A stretch of DNA of 64,000 bases, from NCBI GenBank assembly GCA_039932715.1, contig JBDTPN010000015.1:1-64000 (forward strand), given 5' to 3'. The notes beneath the pieces were generated by a model. It saw only the letters and a program-made list of their open reading frames with translations. It was not told where the DNA came from and searched no databases. The stretch is from ZC4RG30 sp039932715. Its GTDB lineage: Bacteria; Pseudomonadota; Gammaproteobacteria; Steroidobacterales; Steroidobacteraceae. Numbering within the stretch: the first letter of the stretch is position 1; each line of letters begins with the position of its first letter. A program made the translations under genes and the position numbers. This document shows positions 43,086 to 52,967 of this stretch, one piece after another.

Positions 43086-43724
43086 TTACGGAACCGGGAA
43101 GTCTAGCAGGTTTGCGATCACTGCAGACAGCTGCGGTCGGCCGGCCCCCAGGTTTTCCCCGCTTCCGGTAACGATATGGACCAGCTGGCCCACGGCCGCG
43201 TCGAAGTCATCGTTGACCACTACATAGTCGAATTCGCGGTAATGGCCCATGTCAGTGACCGCATCGGCCAGACGGCGCTCGATTACCGCCGGGCTGTCGG
43301 TGCCGCGGCCAGTCAGCCGCAGGCGCAGGGCCTCCAGGGAGGGCGGCAGGATAAAAATGGTGCGGCAATCGGGCAGTGCGCGACGCACCTGGCGCGCCCC
43401 TTGCCAGTCGATTTCCAGCAGCACCTGGCAGCCCTGGGCCAGCTTGTCCTTGATCTGCTGCAGGCCGGTGCCGTACTGGTTGTCGAATACGCGCGCATGT
43501 TCAAGGAAGGCGCCGGCGGCGGCCATGCGATCAAATTCCGCGTTGGTGACAAAGAAGTATTCGCGGCCGTGCAGCTCGGTGGGTCGCGGTAGGCGCGTGG
43601 TGTGCGAGGTGGATACGCACAGGTCGGGCAGGCGCTCGCGAAGTGCCTTGACCAGGCTGGTCTTCCCCGCGCCTGAGGGCGCGGAGATGACGAACAATCG
43701 GGCGGAGGAAGGCTGCGCGGTCAT
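43086..43724 (-). CDS. gmk: Guanylate kinase
   Basis: A 212-residue enzyme that phosphorylates GMP to GDP. The P-loop SAPSGAGKTSL (14-24), the VSTSHTTR GMP-binding segment, GREYFF and ILLEIDWQGARQ-like wording (here VLLEIDWQGARQV) are diagnostic. First of the gmk-rpoZ-spoT-ridA-recG-ubiA run; linking GMP metabolism and ppGpp in one transcript. Confidence 0.97.
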   Translation of the reverse strand: MTAQPSSARLFVISAPSGAGKTSLVKALRERLPDLCVSTSHTTRLPRPTELHGREYFFVTNAEFDRMAAAGAFLEHARVFDNQYGTGLQQIKDKLAQGCQVLLEIDWQGARQVRRALPDCRTIFILPPSLEALRLRLTGRGTDSPAVIERRLADAVTDMGHYREFDYVVVNDDFDAAVGQLVHIVTGSGENLGAGRPQLSAVIANLLDFPVP

Positions 43725-43763
43725 GGCCCGAAGATACCGGGATAACCGCGCTCCGGGCAGACG

Positions 43764-44210
43764 TTAGCGAACCAGCGGGATCATCGAAGCCAGCTTCAGC
43801 TGGGTAACCAGTCCCAGGCGGCGTTCGATGTGGATTACTCGGGCTGCATTGCCAGGCGACAGCACCGTCTGAAACTTTGCGAGCCATTTGACACGGATTG
43901 TGTGGATCTTTTCGTCACGGTCGAGCAGGGCATTCACATAGGCCAGGGAATCGGCGTCCGTCAGCCTGGAGTAGCGATCCGCATAGGCCTGTGTCGCCTT
44001 GAGTTGGCCGTCGATAAGGACATTCTGTTCAGCCTGGTACTGTTCAAACAGGGGCCAGAACTTTGCAGCTTCCGAGGCGTTGAGCGTAAGGCCCTTGGCA
44101 ATGATGTCGGAATGCGCAGTTTGCAGGTCGGTGCGAAGTTCTGCGAGCACCTGCTCGATAGTCGGCTGTGCAGACGCTGCCGGCTTCGCCGCAGGCGCAT
44201 CGGCAGCCAT
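43764..44210 (-). CDS. Exported helical protein, CpxP/Spy-like (function unknown)
   Basis: At least 148 residues from the ATG at 44210, almost all alpha-helical and charged, with a run of heptad-like helices and a conserved-looking end (RRLGLVTQLKLASMIPLVR). The plan resembles small periplasmic CpxP/Spy-type proteins, but this is only by fold impression. The sequence upstream of the ATG stays open in frame and encodes a clear signal peptide whose cleavage site (AMA-AD) falls at this very ATG. The true start is therefore probably upstream at an ACG codon (44264), giving a 166-residue precursor. See the separate entry. It is followed by gmk. Confidence 0.75.
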   Translation of the reverse strand: MAADAPAAKPAASAQPTIEQVLAELRTDLQTAHSDIIAKGLTLNASEAAKFWPLFEQYQAEQNVLIDGQLKATQAYADRYSRLTDADSLAYVNALLDRDEKIHTIRVKWLAKFQTVLSPGNAARVIHIERRLGLVTQLKLASMIPLVR

Positions 44211-44261
44211 GGCGGGAGCAAGGATTCCGGCCGCGACGATCGCAAGCGTGACTGACTTGAA

Positions 44262-44277
44262 CGTGAGCGTTGTCCTT
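44262..44277 (-). promoter_or_regulatory. Ribosome site followed by a probable ACG start codon
   Basis: Reading the minus strand, AAGGA (44277-44273) is followed after eight bases by ACG (44264-44262) and then an in-frame signal peptide FKSVTLAIVAAGILAPAMA joined to the exported protein. No ATG, GTG, TTG or CTG exists in frame between the preceding in-frame stop and the ATG at 44210. Either ACG is used as a start, or the base is a mutation or sequence error of an ATG. Confidence 0.55.
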
Positions 44278-44383
44278 AGGTTTTTATTGGGGCCGGGTGG
44301 CGCGGGCCGGAATCATACCGGCATTCCGCGAGCCTCTCATCGCTGCTGCGACGCAGCATTTCTTCATTCCCGGAAGGGGGCCC

Positions 44384-45079
44384 CTACCGACCTGCGGCAA
44401 CCACTCGACCGGTATTTCTCTCCTGCGCCAGCACGGCATAGGTGCCGACATCGGCTGCCATGTTGGCCGGCTGCACGTAAAATTCCCGTGCGTCGCCGCG
44501 CCATTGGCCCAGCGGCTGCATGGCGCGCACGATCTGGAATTCCTCCAGGGTCCGTCCTGAATTCTCGCCGCGACCGATGGTCGTTTTGGCGCGGGGTTGC
44601 AGACCGAACAGGGTCAGCACGCAATCGCAGGGGCGCTCCAGCGCCGGCAGCGACACTGCGAGACCAGCGTCCTGCTTGCGCAGCACAATGGCGGTAGTCC
44701 GCGCAGCATTGTCCAACACCTGTTGCACGGCCTTGCGCTGGCTGCCGATGACATCCTGCATGCCATTCACCACCATTTGCGGCGTGTAGGTGGAAGCCAG
44801 ACTGAGTTGCTGCGCATAGCGGCGCTGGCGCTCGTCGAACCGCAATTGCGAGAATTTGTCCTGCCAACCCAGGTCGTTCCAGTACGTCACATGCAACGCG
44901 AGGGCCAGAATGTCGGGGCGCCGGTTGAGTTCGCCCAGCAGCGCGTCGGCAGGAGGGCAGCTGTTGCAGCCCTGTGATGTGAAGAGTTCCACGACCACCG
45001 GACCGGGCGCTGCGGCGACATCAACCACACCGATCAGCGTCACCAAGGCTCCGGCAAGCAGCGTGTTCCAGCAGTTCAT
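44384..45079 (-). CDS. DUF1223-family exported thioredoxin-like protein
   Basis: A 231-residue exported protein. A signal peptide (about 1-24) is followed by a thioredoxin-like domain opening with VVVELFTSQGCNSCPPAD, where Cys38 and Cys41 form a CxxC, and by YTPQMVVNG holding the cis-proline. The rest matches the DUF1223 plan. Members are periplasmic or secreted proteins of unknown redox role. The ATG at 45079 is preferred to a GTG at 45094 because it gives a normal signal peptide. A gap of about 170 bases to the next gene contains nothing I recognise. Confidence 0.85.
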   Translation of the reverse strand: MNCWNTLLAGALVTLIGVVDVAAAPGPVVVELFTSQGCNSCPPADALLGELNRRPDILALALHVTYWNDLGWQDKFSQLRFDERQRRYAQQLSLASTYTPQMVVNGMQDVIGSQRKAVQQVLDNAARTTAIVLRKQDAGLAVSLPALERPCDCVLTLFGLQPRAKTTIGRGENSGRTLEEFQIVRAMQPLGQWRGDAREFYVQPANMAADVGTYAVLAQERNTGRVVAAGR

Positions 45080-45265
45080 ACCGGGAATTCGCACAGCTAC
45101 GCCATTTGGTTACAGCTACAGCCCTGTGCGTATCGAAATGCTCGCTGCGCATTGAAGGCCCATAAGGCACGTAGCGTTTCCCCCATGGCTCCTATTCTCA
45201 CTTATCCAGGAGGCTGCGGAAACTGTGTTGCGTAATGCGACATATTCTCCTTGCCCGGGTCTGCC

Positions 45266-46141
45266 CTATTCGATGTTCTGCACCTGTTCGCGCATCTGTT
45301 CTATCAACACCTTCATGTCTACCGCCAGACGCGTGGTGGCCAGGTCCTGCGACTTGGATGAAAGCGTGTTGGCCTCGCGGTTGAACTCCTGCATCAGGAA
45401 ATCCAGCCGTCGCCCGGCGGCCTCGGGACTGGAAATGATCTTGCGCGTTTCTTCGAGGTGGCCGTCGAGGCGATCGAGCTCCTCGGCCACATCCATGCGC
45501 TGCACCAGCAGCACGACTTCCTGCTCGATGCGTTCGCTGTCCACGGATGCTCCCAGCTCCGCCACGCGCTCGGTCAGTCGGCTGCGGATGCCTGCCTGCA
45601 CTTCGGGCAATCGCGCACGCACCTGGGCCACAATCGTGACCAGCTGATCGCAACGCTCGCGCACCAGCTCTTTGAGGCGGGCGCCTTCGCTGGCACGCAT
45701 TTTCTTGAGGTCTGCCAGCGCCGCGGTAAACAGGCTGCGACCGGCAGCAAGTTGTGCCTCGGGATCCGCAGCCGATTCGCGCAGCACCCCCGGAAAGCGC
45801 AGCAGGTCCACCAGGTTGACCTGCAACGCTGCAGCGGATGAGCGCGTTGCGGTCACCAGCTGATCCAGCGCTGGAGTCAGGCGCGCCAGCAATTCCGCGT
45901 CCACCTGCAAGGCGTTAGCGGCGCCCGCGCTGCTGCGGCTGCTGAAGACGCAGTCGACCTTGCCGCGTCGCAGCTCCTTCTGCAACTGCGCGCGCATCTG
46001 CGGCTCAAGTGAGCGCAGTTCGTCCGGCAGTCGCACCGTGGCCTCGAGATATCGATGATTCACGCTGCGCAGCTCGCAGACCAGCGAGCCGGCAGGGCTC
46101 GTGGCCTCGGCGCGGGCAAATCCGGTCATGCTGACAATCAT
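45266..46141 (-). CDS. yicC: YicC-family endoribonuclease
   Basis: A 291-residue protein of the YicC/YloC family, recently recognised as endoribonucleases involved in small-RNA turnover. SMTGFARAE at the start, SVNHRYLE, the long coiled-coil middle and EFNREANTLSSKS near the end are diagnostic. yicC is commonly found near gmk, as here. It is divergent from the PP2C phosphatase gene across 71 bases. Confidence 0.94.
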   Translation of the reverse strand: MIVSMTGFARAEATSPAGSLVCELRSVNHRYLEATVRLPDELRSLEPQMRAQLQKELRRGKVDCVFSSRSSAGAANALQVDAELLARLTPALDQLVTATRSSAAALQVNLVDLLRFPGVLRESAADPEAQLAAGRSLFTAALADLKKMRASEGARLKELVRERCDQLVTIVAQVRARLPEVQAGIRSRLTERVAELGASVDSERIEQEVVLLVQRMDVAEELDRLDGHLEETRKIISSPEAAGRRLDFLMQEFNREANTLSSKSQDLATTRLAVDMKVLIEQMREQVQNIE

Positions 46142-46212
46142 CGTTGGCCTATACGCGGCGGATGTAAATGCAATAATGCCGCAACAGTCTAGCCGAACAG
46201 CCGGGGTCGTTT

Positions 46213-46950
46213 TTGCAAGTCGAACATGCGGAAGTCAGTCTGGTCGGCGCCCGCGAAGAGAACCAGGATCGTGTTGCCGTCGTGGCCCAATCCGCCGCTG
46301 CAATGATCGGCGCGTTTGATGGCATGGGTGGCCATGCCGATGGTGCGCGCGCCGCGGAAATCGCCCGCAAGACATTGGTAGCGCGGTTTGCGGCGCTGCC
46401 GCAGCCGCTGCTCGATCCGCTGGCGTTCCTGCATCTGTCGCTGGGCCAGGCGCACACCGAGATCGTGGAGATCGGCATGGAGCTGCCGCTGGACCAGCGC
46501 CCCCGCGCCACCGGTGCCGTGTGTGTGCTGCAGGACGACACGGCATGGTTCGCGCATGTTGGCGACAGCCGCATCTATCACCTGCGCGCAGGCAAAGTGG
46601 TCAGCCGCACGCGTGATCACAGTCACGTGGAATTGTTGTTGCAGGAAGGGCTGATAAACGCCAACCAGGCCATCAATCATCCGATGCGAAATTTCGTTGA
46701 AAGCTGCCTGGGTGGCGATCCGCTGCTGCCCGAGATGCACATCGGGCGCACCGTGCGTGTACGACCCGGGGACATATTAATGGTTTGCACGGATGGATTC
46801 TGGTCATACCTTTCCGACGAAGACATCGCCGGCTCGCTTTACACCACGGCGCCATTGCAGACAGCATTGACCGCCATCAGTGAATTCGCAGTGAAACGCG
46901 GCGGCGGCGGCGCCGACAATACCTCCGTTGCCGTTCTGAGGGTGCTGTGA
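46213..46950 (+). CDS. PP2C-family serine/threonine protein phosphatase
   Basis: A 245-residue metal-dependent protein phosphatase. ENQDR (16-20), FDGMGGH (35-41), HVGDSRIYHLRAGKV, LLVCTDGFWSYL-like wording (here LMVCTDGFWSYL) and GGADNTSV supply the metal-binding aspartates. The start is a TTG at 46213; in-frame stops upstream leave no other choice. No partner kinase gene is adjacent, though yicC/PP2C/rph/rdgB/hemW is a recurring order in gammaproteobacteria. It overlaps rph by four bases (GTGA). Confidence 0.92.
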   Translation: MQVEHAEVSLVGAREENQDRVAVVAQSAAAMIGAFDGMGGHADGARAAEIARKTLVARFAALPQPLLDPLAFLHLSLGQAHTEIVEIGMELPLDQRPRATGAVCVLQDDTAWFAHVGDSRIYHLRAGKVVSRTRDHSHVELLLQEGLINANQAINHPMRNFVESCLGGDPLLPEMHIGRTVRVRPGDILMVCTDGFWSYLSDEDIAGSLYTTAPLQTALTAISEFAVKRGGGGADNTSVAVLRVL

Positions 46951-47693
46951 GCGCCGTGGTTGCCAACCCGCGACGCGATGGTCGCGAAGCGGATGGGTTG
47001 CGTCCCGTGAAGTTCACCCGTGCGTTCACGCGTTACGCGGAAGGCTCGGTGCTGGTGGAATTCGGCGATACGCGCGTGCTGTGCACCGCCAGCATCGAAG
47101 AGGGCGTGCCGGGTTTCCTGCGCGGCAAGGGGCAGGGCTGGGTCACGGCCGAATACGGCATGCTGCCCCGGGCGACGCACACGCGCGGAGCGCGCGAGGC
47201 AGCGCGTGGCAAGCAGTCAGGGCGCACGCAGGAAATCCAGCGTCTCATCGGCCGCTCGCTGCGCGCGGCGCTTAATCTTTCGGCCCTGGGCGAGCGCACC
47301 GTGACCCTCGACTGCGATGTGCTGCAGGCCGATGGTGGCACGCGCACCGCATCCGTGACGGGAGCCTATGTGGCATTGGCCGACGCCTGTCGCAGGCTGG
47401 TCGCCGAAAAAGGCATCGTCAATCCTTTGCATGGACAGATTGCGGCAGTGTCGGTGGGCATTGTTGGTGGCCGACCCATGCTCGACCTGGATTACAGCGA
47501 AGACTCCACCGCCGAGACCGACATGAATGTGGTGATGAACAGTGGCGGCGGATTCATTGAAGTGCAGGGTACGGCCGAGGGCCACGCCATGCGCCGTGAC
47601 GAGCTGGATGCGCTGCTGGCGCTGGCCACCCTGGGAACGCAACAGCTCTTCGAACTGCAGCGCGCCGCCCTTGAAATGAACTTGGGCGCATGA
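46947..47693 (+). CDS. rph: Ribonuclease PH
   Basis: A 248-residue phosphorolytic 3'-5' exoribonuclease that trims tRNA 3' ends. KFTRAFTRYAEGSVLVEFGDTRVLC, GWVTAEYGMLPRAT, GRTQEIQRLIGRSLRA and DCDVLQADGGTRTA are signature regions (quoted as separate motifs). GTG start overlapping the phosphatase stop; four-base overlap with rdgB at the end. Full length, unlike the frameshifted rph of some Escherichia coli strains. Confidence 0.97.
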   Translation: MSAVVANPRRDGREADGLRPVKFTRAFTRYAEGSVLVEFGDTRVLCTASIEEGVPGFLRGKGQGWVTAEYGMLPRATHTRGAREAARGKQSGRTQEIQRLIGRSLRAALNLSALGERTVTLDCDVLQADGGTRTASVTGAYVALADACRRLVAEKGIVNPLHGQIAAVSVGIVGGRPMLDLDYSEDSTAETDMNVVMNSGGGFIEVQGTAEGHAMRRDELDALLALATLGTQQLFELQRAALEMNLGA

Positions 47694-48307
47694 GCGCCGA
47701 TCCGCGTGGCACGCGCCGCGTGGTGCTGGCCACGGGCAATTCCGGCAAGATGCGCGAACTGACCGCGCTGCTGATGCCGCATGGCCTCGACCTTATATTG
47801 CAATCCAGGTTGTGCATCGCGCCGGTTGCGGAGACGGGCGCCACCCTTGAAGCCAATGCATTGCTCAAGGCCCGCAATGCCGCCAGTGCGTCCGGGCTGG
47901 CCGCGTTGGCAGACGATTCAGGCCTGGAGGTTGATTCTCTGGGTGGGCGACCTGGCGTGCACTCGGCGCGTTACGCCGGCCAACATGCCACGGACGAACA
48001 GAACAACGCGCTGCTGCTGAGCGAGTTGGCCGGCAAGTCCGGTCCCCAGCGCGCGGCACGCTACCGCTGCGTGATTGTTTTCCTGCGCGGGGCTGATGAT
48101 GCTGCGCCGCTGATAGCCAGCGGCACCTGGGAAGGCCGCATCGCCGCAGCGCCGCGCGGTGAGGGCGGCTTTGGCTACGACCCCTTGTTCATTGCGCGTG
48201 GCTTCACCTGCACCGTGGCGCAGATGAGCCAGGCCGAGAAGAATACTGTCAGCCATCGGGCCAAGGCGCTGCGACAGCTGGTTCATATGCTGACTTCGCG
48301 GGGATAG
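47690..48307 (+). CDS. rdgB: XTP/dITP pyrophosphatase (RdgB/HAM1)
   Basis: A 205-residue house-cleaning enzyme that hydrolyses non-canonical purine triphosphates. ATGNSGKMREL (14-24), ADDSGLEVDSLGGRPGVHSARYAG region, GFGYDPLF and SHRAKALRQL are diagnostic. ATGA overlap with rph. hemW begins four bases later. Confidence 0.96.
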   Translation: MSADPRGTRRVVLATGNSGKMRELTALLMPHGLDLILQSRLCIAPVAETGATLEANALLKARNAASASGLAALADDSGLEVDSLGGRPGVHSARYAGQHATDEQNNALLLSELAGKSGPQRAARYRCVIVFLRGADDAAPLIASGTWEGRIAAAPRGEGGFGYDPLFIARGFTCTVAQMSQAEKNTVSHRAKALRQLVHMLTSRG

Positions 48308-48310
48308 GTC

Positions 48311-49489
48311 GTGGCGCAGTTGCCGCCACTTTCCGTATACGTGCATTTTCCCTGGTGCGTGAGCAAGTGCCCGTATTGCGATTTCAACTCGCATGCGCTG
48401 CGCGAGGTGCTGCCCGAGGACCGGTATGTTGCGGCGCTGATCGAAGACCTGCAGGTGCAGGCGTCACGCGCGACACCCCACGCAATGTCGCGCGAAGTTG
48501 TCAGCGTGTTCATGGGTGGCGGCACGCCCAGCCTGTTTTCACCTGACGCCATCGCGCGCGTCATCGGGGCGCTGCGCACCACGCTGGCCATGGCGCCGCA
48601 TGTCGAGATCACGCTCGAGGCGAATCCCGCCACCGTAGAGCGCGGTCGCTTTGCGGAATACCGCGATGCGGGGATCAACCGCGTGTCCCTGGGCGCGCAG
48701 AGTTTTGATCCCCAGGCACTCAAGGCGCTGGGCCGCATCCACAAGGTTGAAGACGTGCATCGCGCCGCCGAAGAACTGCACGGCTGTGGCCTGACCAATT
48801 TCAACATTGACCTGATGTATGCGCTGCCCACACAAGGCATCGGCGGTGCACTGTCTGACCTGACCTGCGCGCTGGCGCTGCAGCCGGCGCATCTCTCGCA
48901 TTACCAGCTGACGCTGGAACCGGGCACCGTCTTCGCACATAACCCGCCGCCACTTCCGGATGATGACCTCGCCTTCTCCATGCAGACCCAATGCCACGCG
49001 CTGCTGGCGCGACACGGCTTCGTGCAGTACGAGACTTCGGCGTTCTCGCGCGTTGGCCGCCAATGCGCCCACAACCTCAACTACTGGAACTTCGGGGACT
49101 ACCTGGGGCTGGGCGCCGGTGCGCACGGCAAGCTGACGCACCTGGACACCCTCATCGAGCGCAGCACCCATCTGCGCGAGCCGCGCCGCTACCTGGCAAG
49201 CGCCGCCAATGGCCCCGAGTGGCGCGTTGTTCCTCAGGTAGACCTGCCATTCGAATTCATGATGAACGCGTTGCGGCTCTCGGCGGGGTTCACCCAGGAC
49301 CAGTTCGTCTCACGCACCGATCTGCCCATTGAAACCATTTTGCCGCAACTGGCAGATCTGACCGGGGAGGGTCTGCTTGAGGTCACCGACGACGGCTGGC
49401 GCCCCAGTCCCTTTGGCCAGCTGTTTCTTAATGATGTGATCGCCCGATTTCTCCCCCGGCAAAATTCACAAGCGGGGACGGGCAGTTAG
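48311..49489 (+). CDS. hemW: Heme chaperone HemW (radical SAM)
   Basis: A 392-residue radical SAM family protein that carries heme to membrane acceptors and lacks coproporphyrinogen oxidase activity. The iron-sulfur motif CVSKCPYC gives Cys16, Cys20 and Cys23; SVYVHFPWC, FMGGGTPSL and SLGAQSFDP follow. GTG start. rdgB-hemW pairing is common. The absence of the HemN-specific extension supports HemW. Confidence 0.94.
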   Translation: MAQLPPLSVYVHFPWCVSKCPYCDFNSHALREVLPEDRYVAALIEDLQVQASRATPHAMSREVVSVFMGGGTPSLFSPDAIARVIGALRTTLAMAPHVEITLEANPATVERGRFAEYRDAGINRVSLGAQSFDPQALKALGRIHKVEDVHRAAEELHGCGLTNFNIDLMYALPTQGIGGALSDLTCALALQPAHLSHYQLTLEPGTVFAHNPPPLPDDDLAFSMQTQCHALLARHGFVQYETSAFSRVGRQCAHNLNYWNFGDYLGLGAGAHGKLTHLDTLIERSTHLREPRRYLASAANGPEWRVVPQVDLPFEFMMNALRLSAGFTQDQFVSRTDLPIETILPQLADLTGEGLLEVTDDGWRPSPFGQLFLNDVIARFLPRQNSQAGTGS

Positions 49490-49585
49490 GGGATTTTCCA
49501 CAGCATCAGCCCGCAGTGGTCAAATTGAATGACATACGTGTGAATTGCGTCACATTACACAATATGTGTCTCGTAACTTATTGAT

Positions 49586-49614
49586 TTATCAGCGTGAAAT
49601 ACACTGGTCATAAT
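49586..49614 (+). promoter_or_regulatory. Candidate sigma70 promoter of rpmE
   Basis: TTATCA at 49586-49591 (four of six -35 positions) and CATAAT at 49609-49614 (five of six -10 positions) are separated by 17 bases in an AT-rich stretch. It would give a leader of about 160 bases before rpmE. Judged by eye only. Confidence 0.35.
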
Positions 49615-49671
49615 TTAGCCATACCCGCAGATTTGCATTTTTTCCCTAATTCCGGACCCCACCCGCGCCCG

Positions 49672-49707
49672 TCATGCACAGAGTTATCCACAGATTTTGT
49701 GGATAAG
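49672..49707. promoter_or_regulatory. Cluster of DnaA-box-like sites with a perfect inverted pair
   Basis: TTATCCACA at 49685-49693 and its exact reverse complement TGTGGATAA at 49699-49707 are separated by five bases. Both fit the strong DnaA box consensus TTATNCACA. A third, one-mismatch copy TCATGCACA lies just before at 49672-49680. The pair is also a 9-base RNA stem with a 5-base loop in the likely rpmE leader, so a DnaA role and an RNA role are both possible. Confidence 0.5.
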
Positions 49708-49779
49708 GAGGGCCCCGGAAAGCGGGGTTGTCCCAGAGGCCAGTCCCCTATAGACTGCGCGCCCCCTTTGGAGCGCGTC

Positions 49780-50013
49780 ATGAAAGCCCAGACCCACCCG
49801 GAATACGCTGCGATCAACGTGGTTTGCAGCTGCGGTAACACGTTCCAGACCGGTTCGACCCTGGGACACGACCTGCAGCTGGACGTTTGCGCCAAGTGCC
49901 ACCCGTTCTACACGGGCAAGCAGAAGATGGTGGACACGGCTGGCCGCGTCGACAAGTTCCGCAAGAAGTACGCAGCCAAGAACCCCGCGCCCGCTACTCC
50001 CACTGCGGGCTAA
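49780..50013 (+). CDS. rpmE: 50S ribosomal protein L31 (zinc-binding type)
   Basis: A 77-residue protein of the large ribosomal subunit forming part of an intersubunit bridge. It keeps cysteines in VVCSCGN and DVCAKCHPFYTGKQ, the zinc-containing form. The ATG at 49780 is chosen because the protein then opens MKAQTHPEY, the family start. The C-terminal tail (AAKNPAPATPTAG) is slightly extended. No ideal Shine-Dalgarno sequence precedes it (GGAGCGCG). Confidence 0.96.
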   Translation: MKAQTHPEYAAINVVCSCGNTFQTGSTLGHDLQLDVCAKCHPFYTGKQKMVDTAGRVDKFRKKYAAKNPAPATPTAG

Positions 50014-50075
50014 TCTTTCGCGGCATTAACGCCGCAGTACTTCACTCCAGTGCTGGCGGCGTGGACAATGCCGTC

Positions 50076-51572
50076 ATGGCACCGAAGTCCATGGGTCCAA
50101 CGCAACTGGCCTCCACGCTTGCCGCGTCCCTGGCGGCAGTGCTGCTGTTGGGTTCCTGCGCCACCAATCCGGCCACCGGCGGCAGCAATGTTGTCCTTTC
50201 CTCGCAGTCCAGCGAGATCGAGTCTTCGCGCCGCGCGCACGGCGAGATCATCAAGGCCTACGGCGTTTACGAAGACCAAGCCATCCAGGATTACGTGAAC
50301 TCGGTGGGGCAGCGGGTGGCCCGCAACAGTGACATGCCCGACCTGCAATGGCATTTCACTGTATTGGACGACAGCTCGGTCAACGCATTCACCACCGGCG
50401 GCGGCTATGTCTACGTGCATCGCGGGCTGCTGGCTTATCTCAACTCGGAGGCTGAACTGGCCGCCGTACTGGGTCATGAAGAAACGCACGTGACCGCGCG
50501 ACATACGGCACGCGCGCAGACCCGCAGCACCATGGCCAGCCTGGGGGCATTGGGCGCGGCCATCCTCACCGGCTCCGGGGCAGTGGCCGACATGGCCAAC
50601 ATCGGCGCCTCGGCGTTTATCCAGGGATACGGCCGCGACGCCGAGATGGAAGCTGACCGCATCGGCATGAAATACCTGGTCAAGGCCGGCTACGACCCCG
50701 GTGCCATGGGCCGCGTATTCCAGACCTTCCAGGCGCAGGAGACTTTCGAATTGGCCAGTGCCCGCGCCGAAGGTCGCGAGCCGCAGGTGTATCACGGTGT
50801 TTTCTCCTCGCATCCCGCGCCCGATGAGCGCACGGTGCAGGCCGCGAAAGTCGCCGCTCAATTGCCCGACGCCCCCGCGGGGGGTTATGTCGTGAACCGC
50901 AATGTGTACATGCAGGCCATCGATGGCATGGCCTTCGGTACCAGCAAGGCACAAGGCGTGGTGCGTGACAATCGGTTCTACCACTATGCCCTGGGCATCA
51001 CCCTGGCTTTCCCGCGCGGCTGGAATATCCAGAACCAGCGCGACACCCTGCTGGCGTACACGCCCAACAAGGAAAGCATCATGCAGATTTCGACGGCGGC
51101 CCGCCCCGATGGCAAGTCGCCACAGCAATTCCTGATTGAGAAGCTCAAGGGAAAAACCCTGGCAGGCGGCGCGCCGCTGACCGTCAACGGCATGCAGGGA
51201 TATTCGGTGCTCACGCGCGATGGATCACCGCTGGACAACGGCGTAGGGCCGGTTCGCTGGATCGCCCTTTACCGCGGCAACAGCGTGTATCTGTTCGGCG
51301 GGGCCAGCCGCGCGGCGCGCGACGGCAGGCCCGAGGCCGACGGGCTGTTCCAGTCCGTTGCTTCGACCTTGCGTGACCTCAAGGGCGCTGAGTTCCCACT
51401 GGCCGAGCCTTACCGCATCAAGGTAGTGCGCGCCACGGACAAGACCCGGCTTGAGGATTATGCCGCGGCCATACCTGCCGAGAAATACAATGCGGAACAG
51501 CTCGAGCTGATCAACGGCGTTTACCCGCACAAAAAGCTGCCGATCGGCGAGTACATCAAGGTCGTTCAGTAG
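50076..51572 (+). CDS. M48-family metalloprotease lipoprotein
   Basis: A 498-residue exported zinc protease of the BepA/LoiP kind. Signal sequence with lipobox LLGSC (Cys28) implies lipid anchoring. The zinc motif HEETH (His134, Glu135, His138) within LGHEETHVTARH, and the third ligand region MEADRIGMKYL, are present. After the protease domain (to about 270) the C-terminal half (about 300-498) holds a further globular domain ending in a PHKKLPIGEYIKVV motif typical of this M48 subgroup. Likely periplasmic quality control of outer-membrane proteins. Alternative starts: ATG 50091 or GTG 50061. Confidence 0.88.
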   Translation: MAPKSMGPTQLASTLAASLAAVLLLGSCATNPATGGSNVVLSSQSSEIESSRRAHGEIIKAYGVYEDQAIQDYVNSVGQRVARNSDMPDLQWHFTVLDDSSVNAFTTGGGYVYVHRGLLAYLNSEAELAAVLGHEETHVTARHTARAQTRSTMASLGALGAAILTGSGAVADMANIGASAFIQGYGRDAEMEADRIGMKYLVKAGYDPGAMGRVFQTFQAQETFELASARAEGREPQVYHGVFSSHPAPDERTVQAAKVAAQLPDAPAGGYVVNRNVYMQAIDGMAFGTSKAQGVVRDNRFYHYALGITLAFPRGWNIQNQRDTLLAYTPNKESIMQISTAARPDGKSPQQFLIEKLKGKTLAGGAPLTVNGMQGYSVLTRDGSPLDNGVGPVRWIALYRGNSVYLFGGASRAARDGRPEADGLFQSVASTLRDLKGAEFPLAEPYRIKVVRATDKTRLEDYAAAIPAEKYNAEQLELINGVYPHKKLPIGEYIKVVQ

Positions 51573-51587
51573 TGTAGGCTTCAAGCC

Positions 51588-52883
<1,296 letters not shown>

Positions 52884-52967
52884 GAATATGTAATCGGCGC
52901 CCGGCACCCGCAGGGCCGCTCAAGGTATGATTTGGGCATTCCCCCGAATCGAGCAGGACGCCCGACA

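Larger units (their letters stand above)
49490..49779. other. AT-rich intergenic/leader region before rpmE
   Basis: 290 bases between hemW and rpmE. The first half (about 49510-49640) is strikingly AT-rich for this genome and includes the inverted repeat ACACA-ATA-TGTGT near 49557-49569 and a candidate promoter. The second half holds the DnaA-box cluster/hairpin and a second hairpin CCCCG-GAAAG-CGGGG at 49714-49728. In Escherichia coli the L31 protein controls its own leader, so structured leader RNA is one explanation. Confidence 0.6.

Noticed and set aside
43764..44210. Pseudogene call for the CpxP-like gene
   Set aside because: The frame is intact and the signal peptide is complete; only the start codon is non-standard.
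49672..49707. Chromosomal replication origin (oriC)
   Set aside because: Only two perfect boxes and one imperfect, and none of dnaA, dnaN, rsmG, parAB or rpmH are near. Kept as DnaA-box-like sites only.
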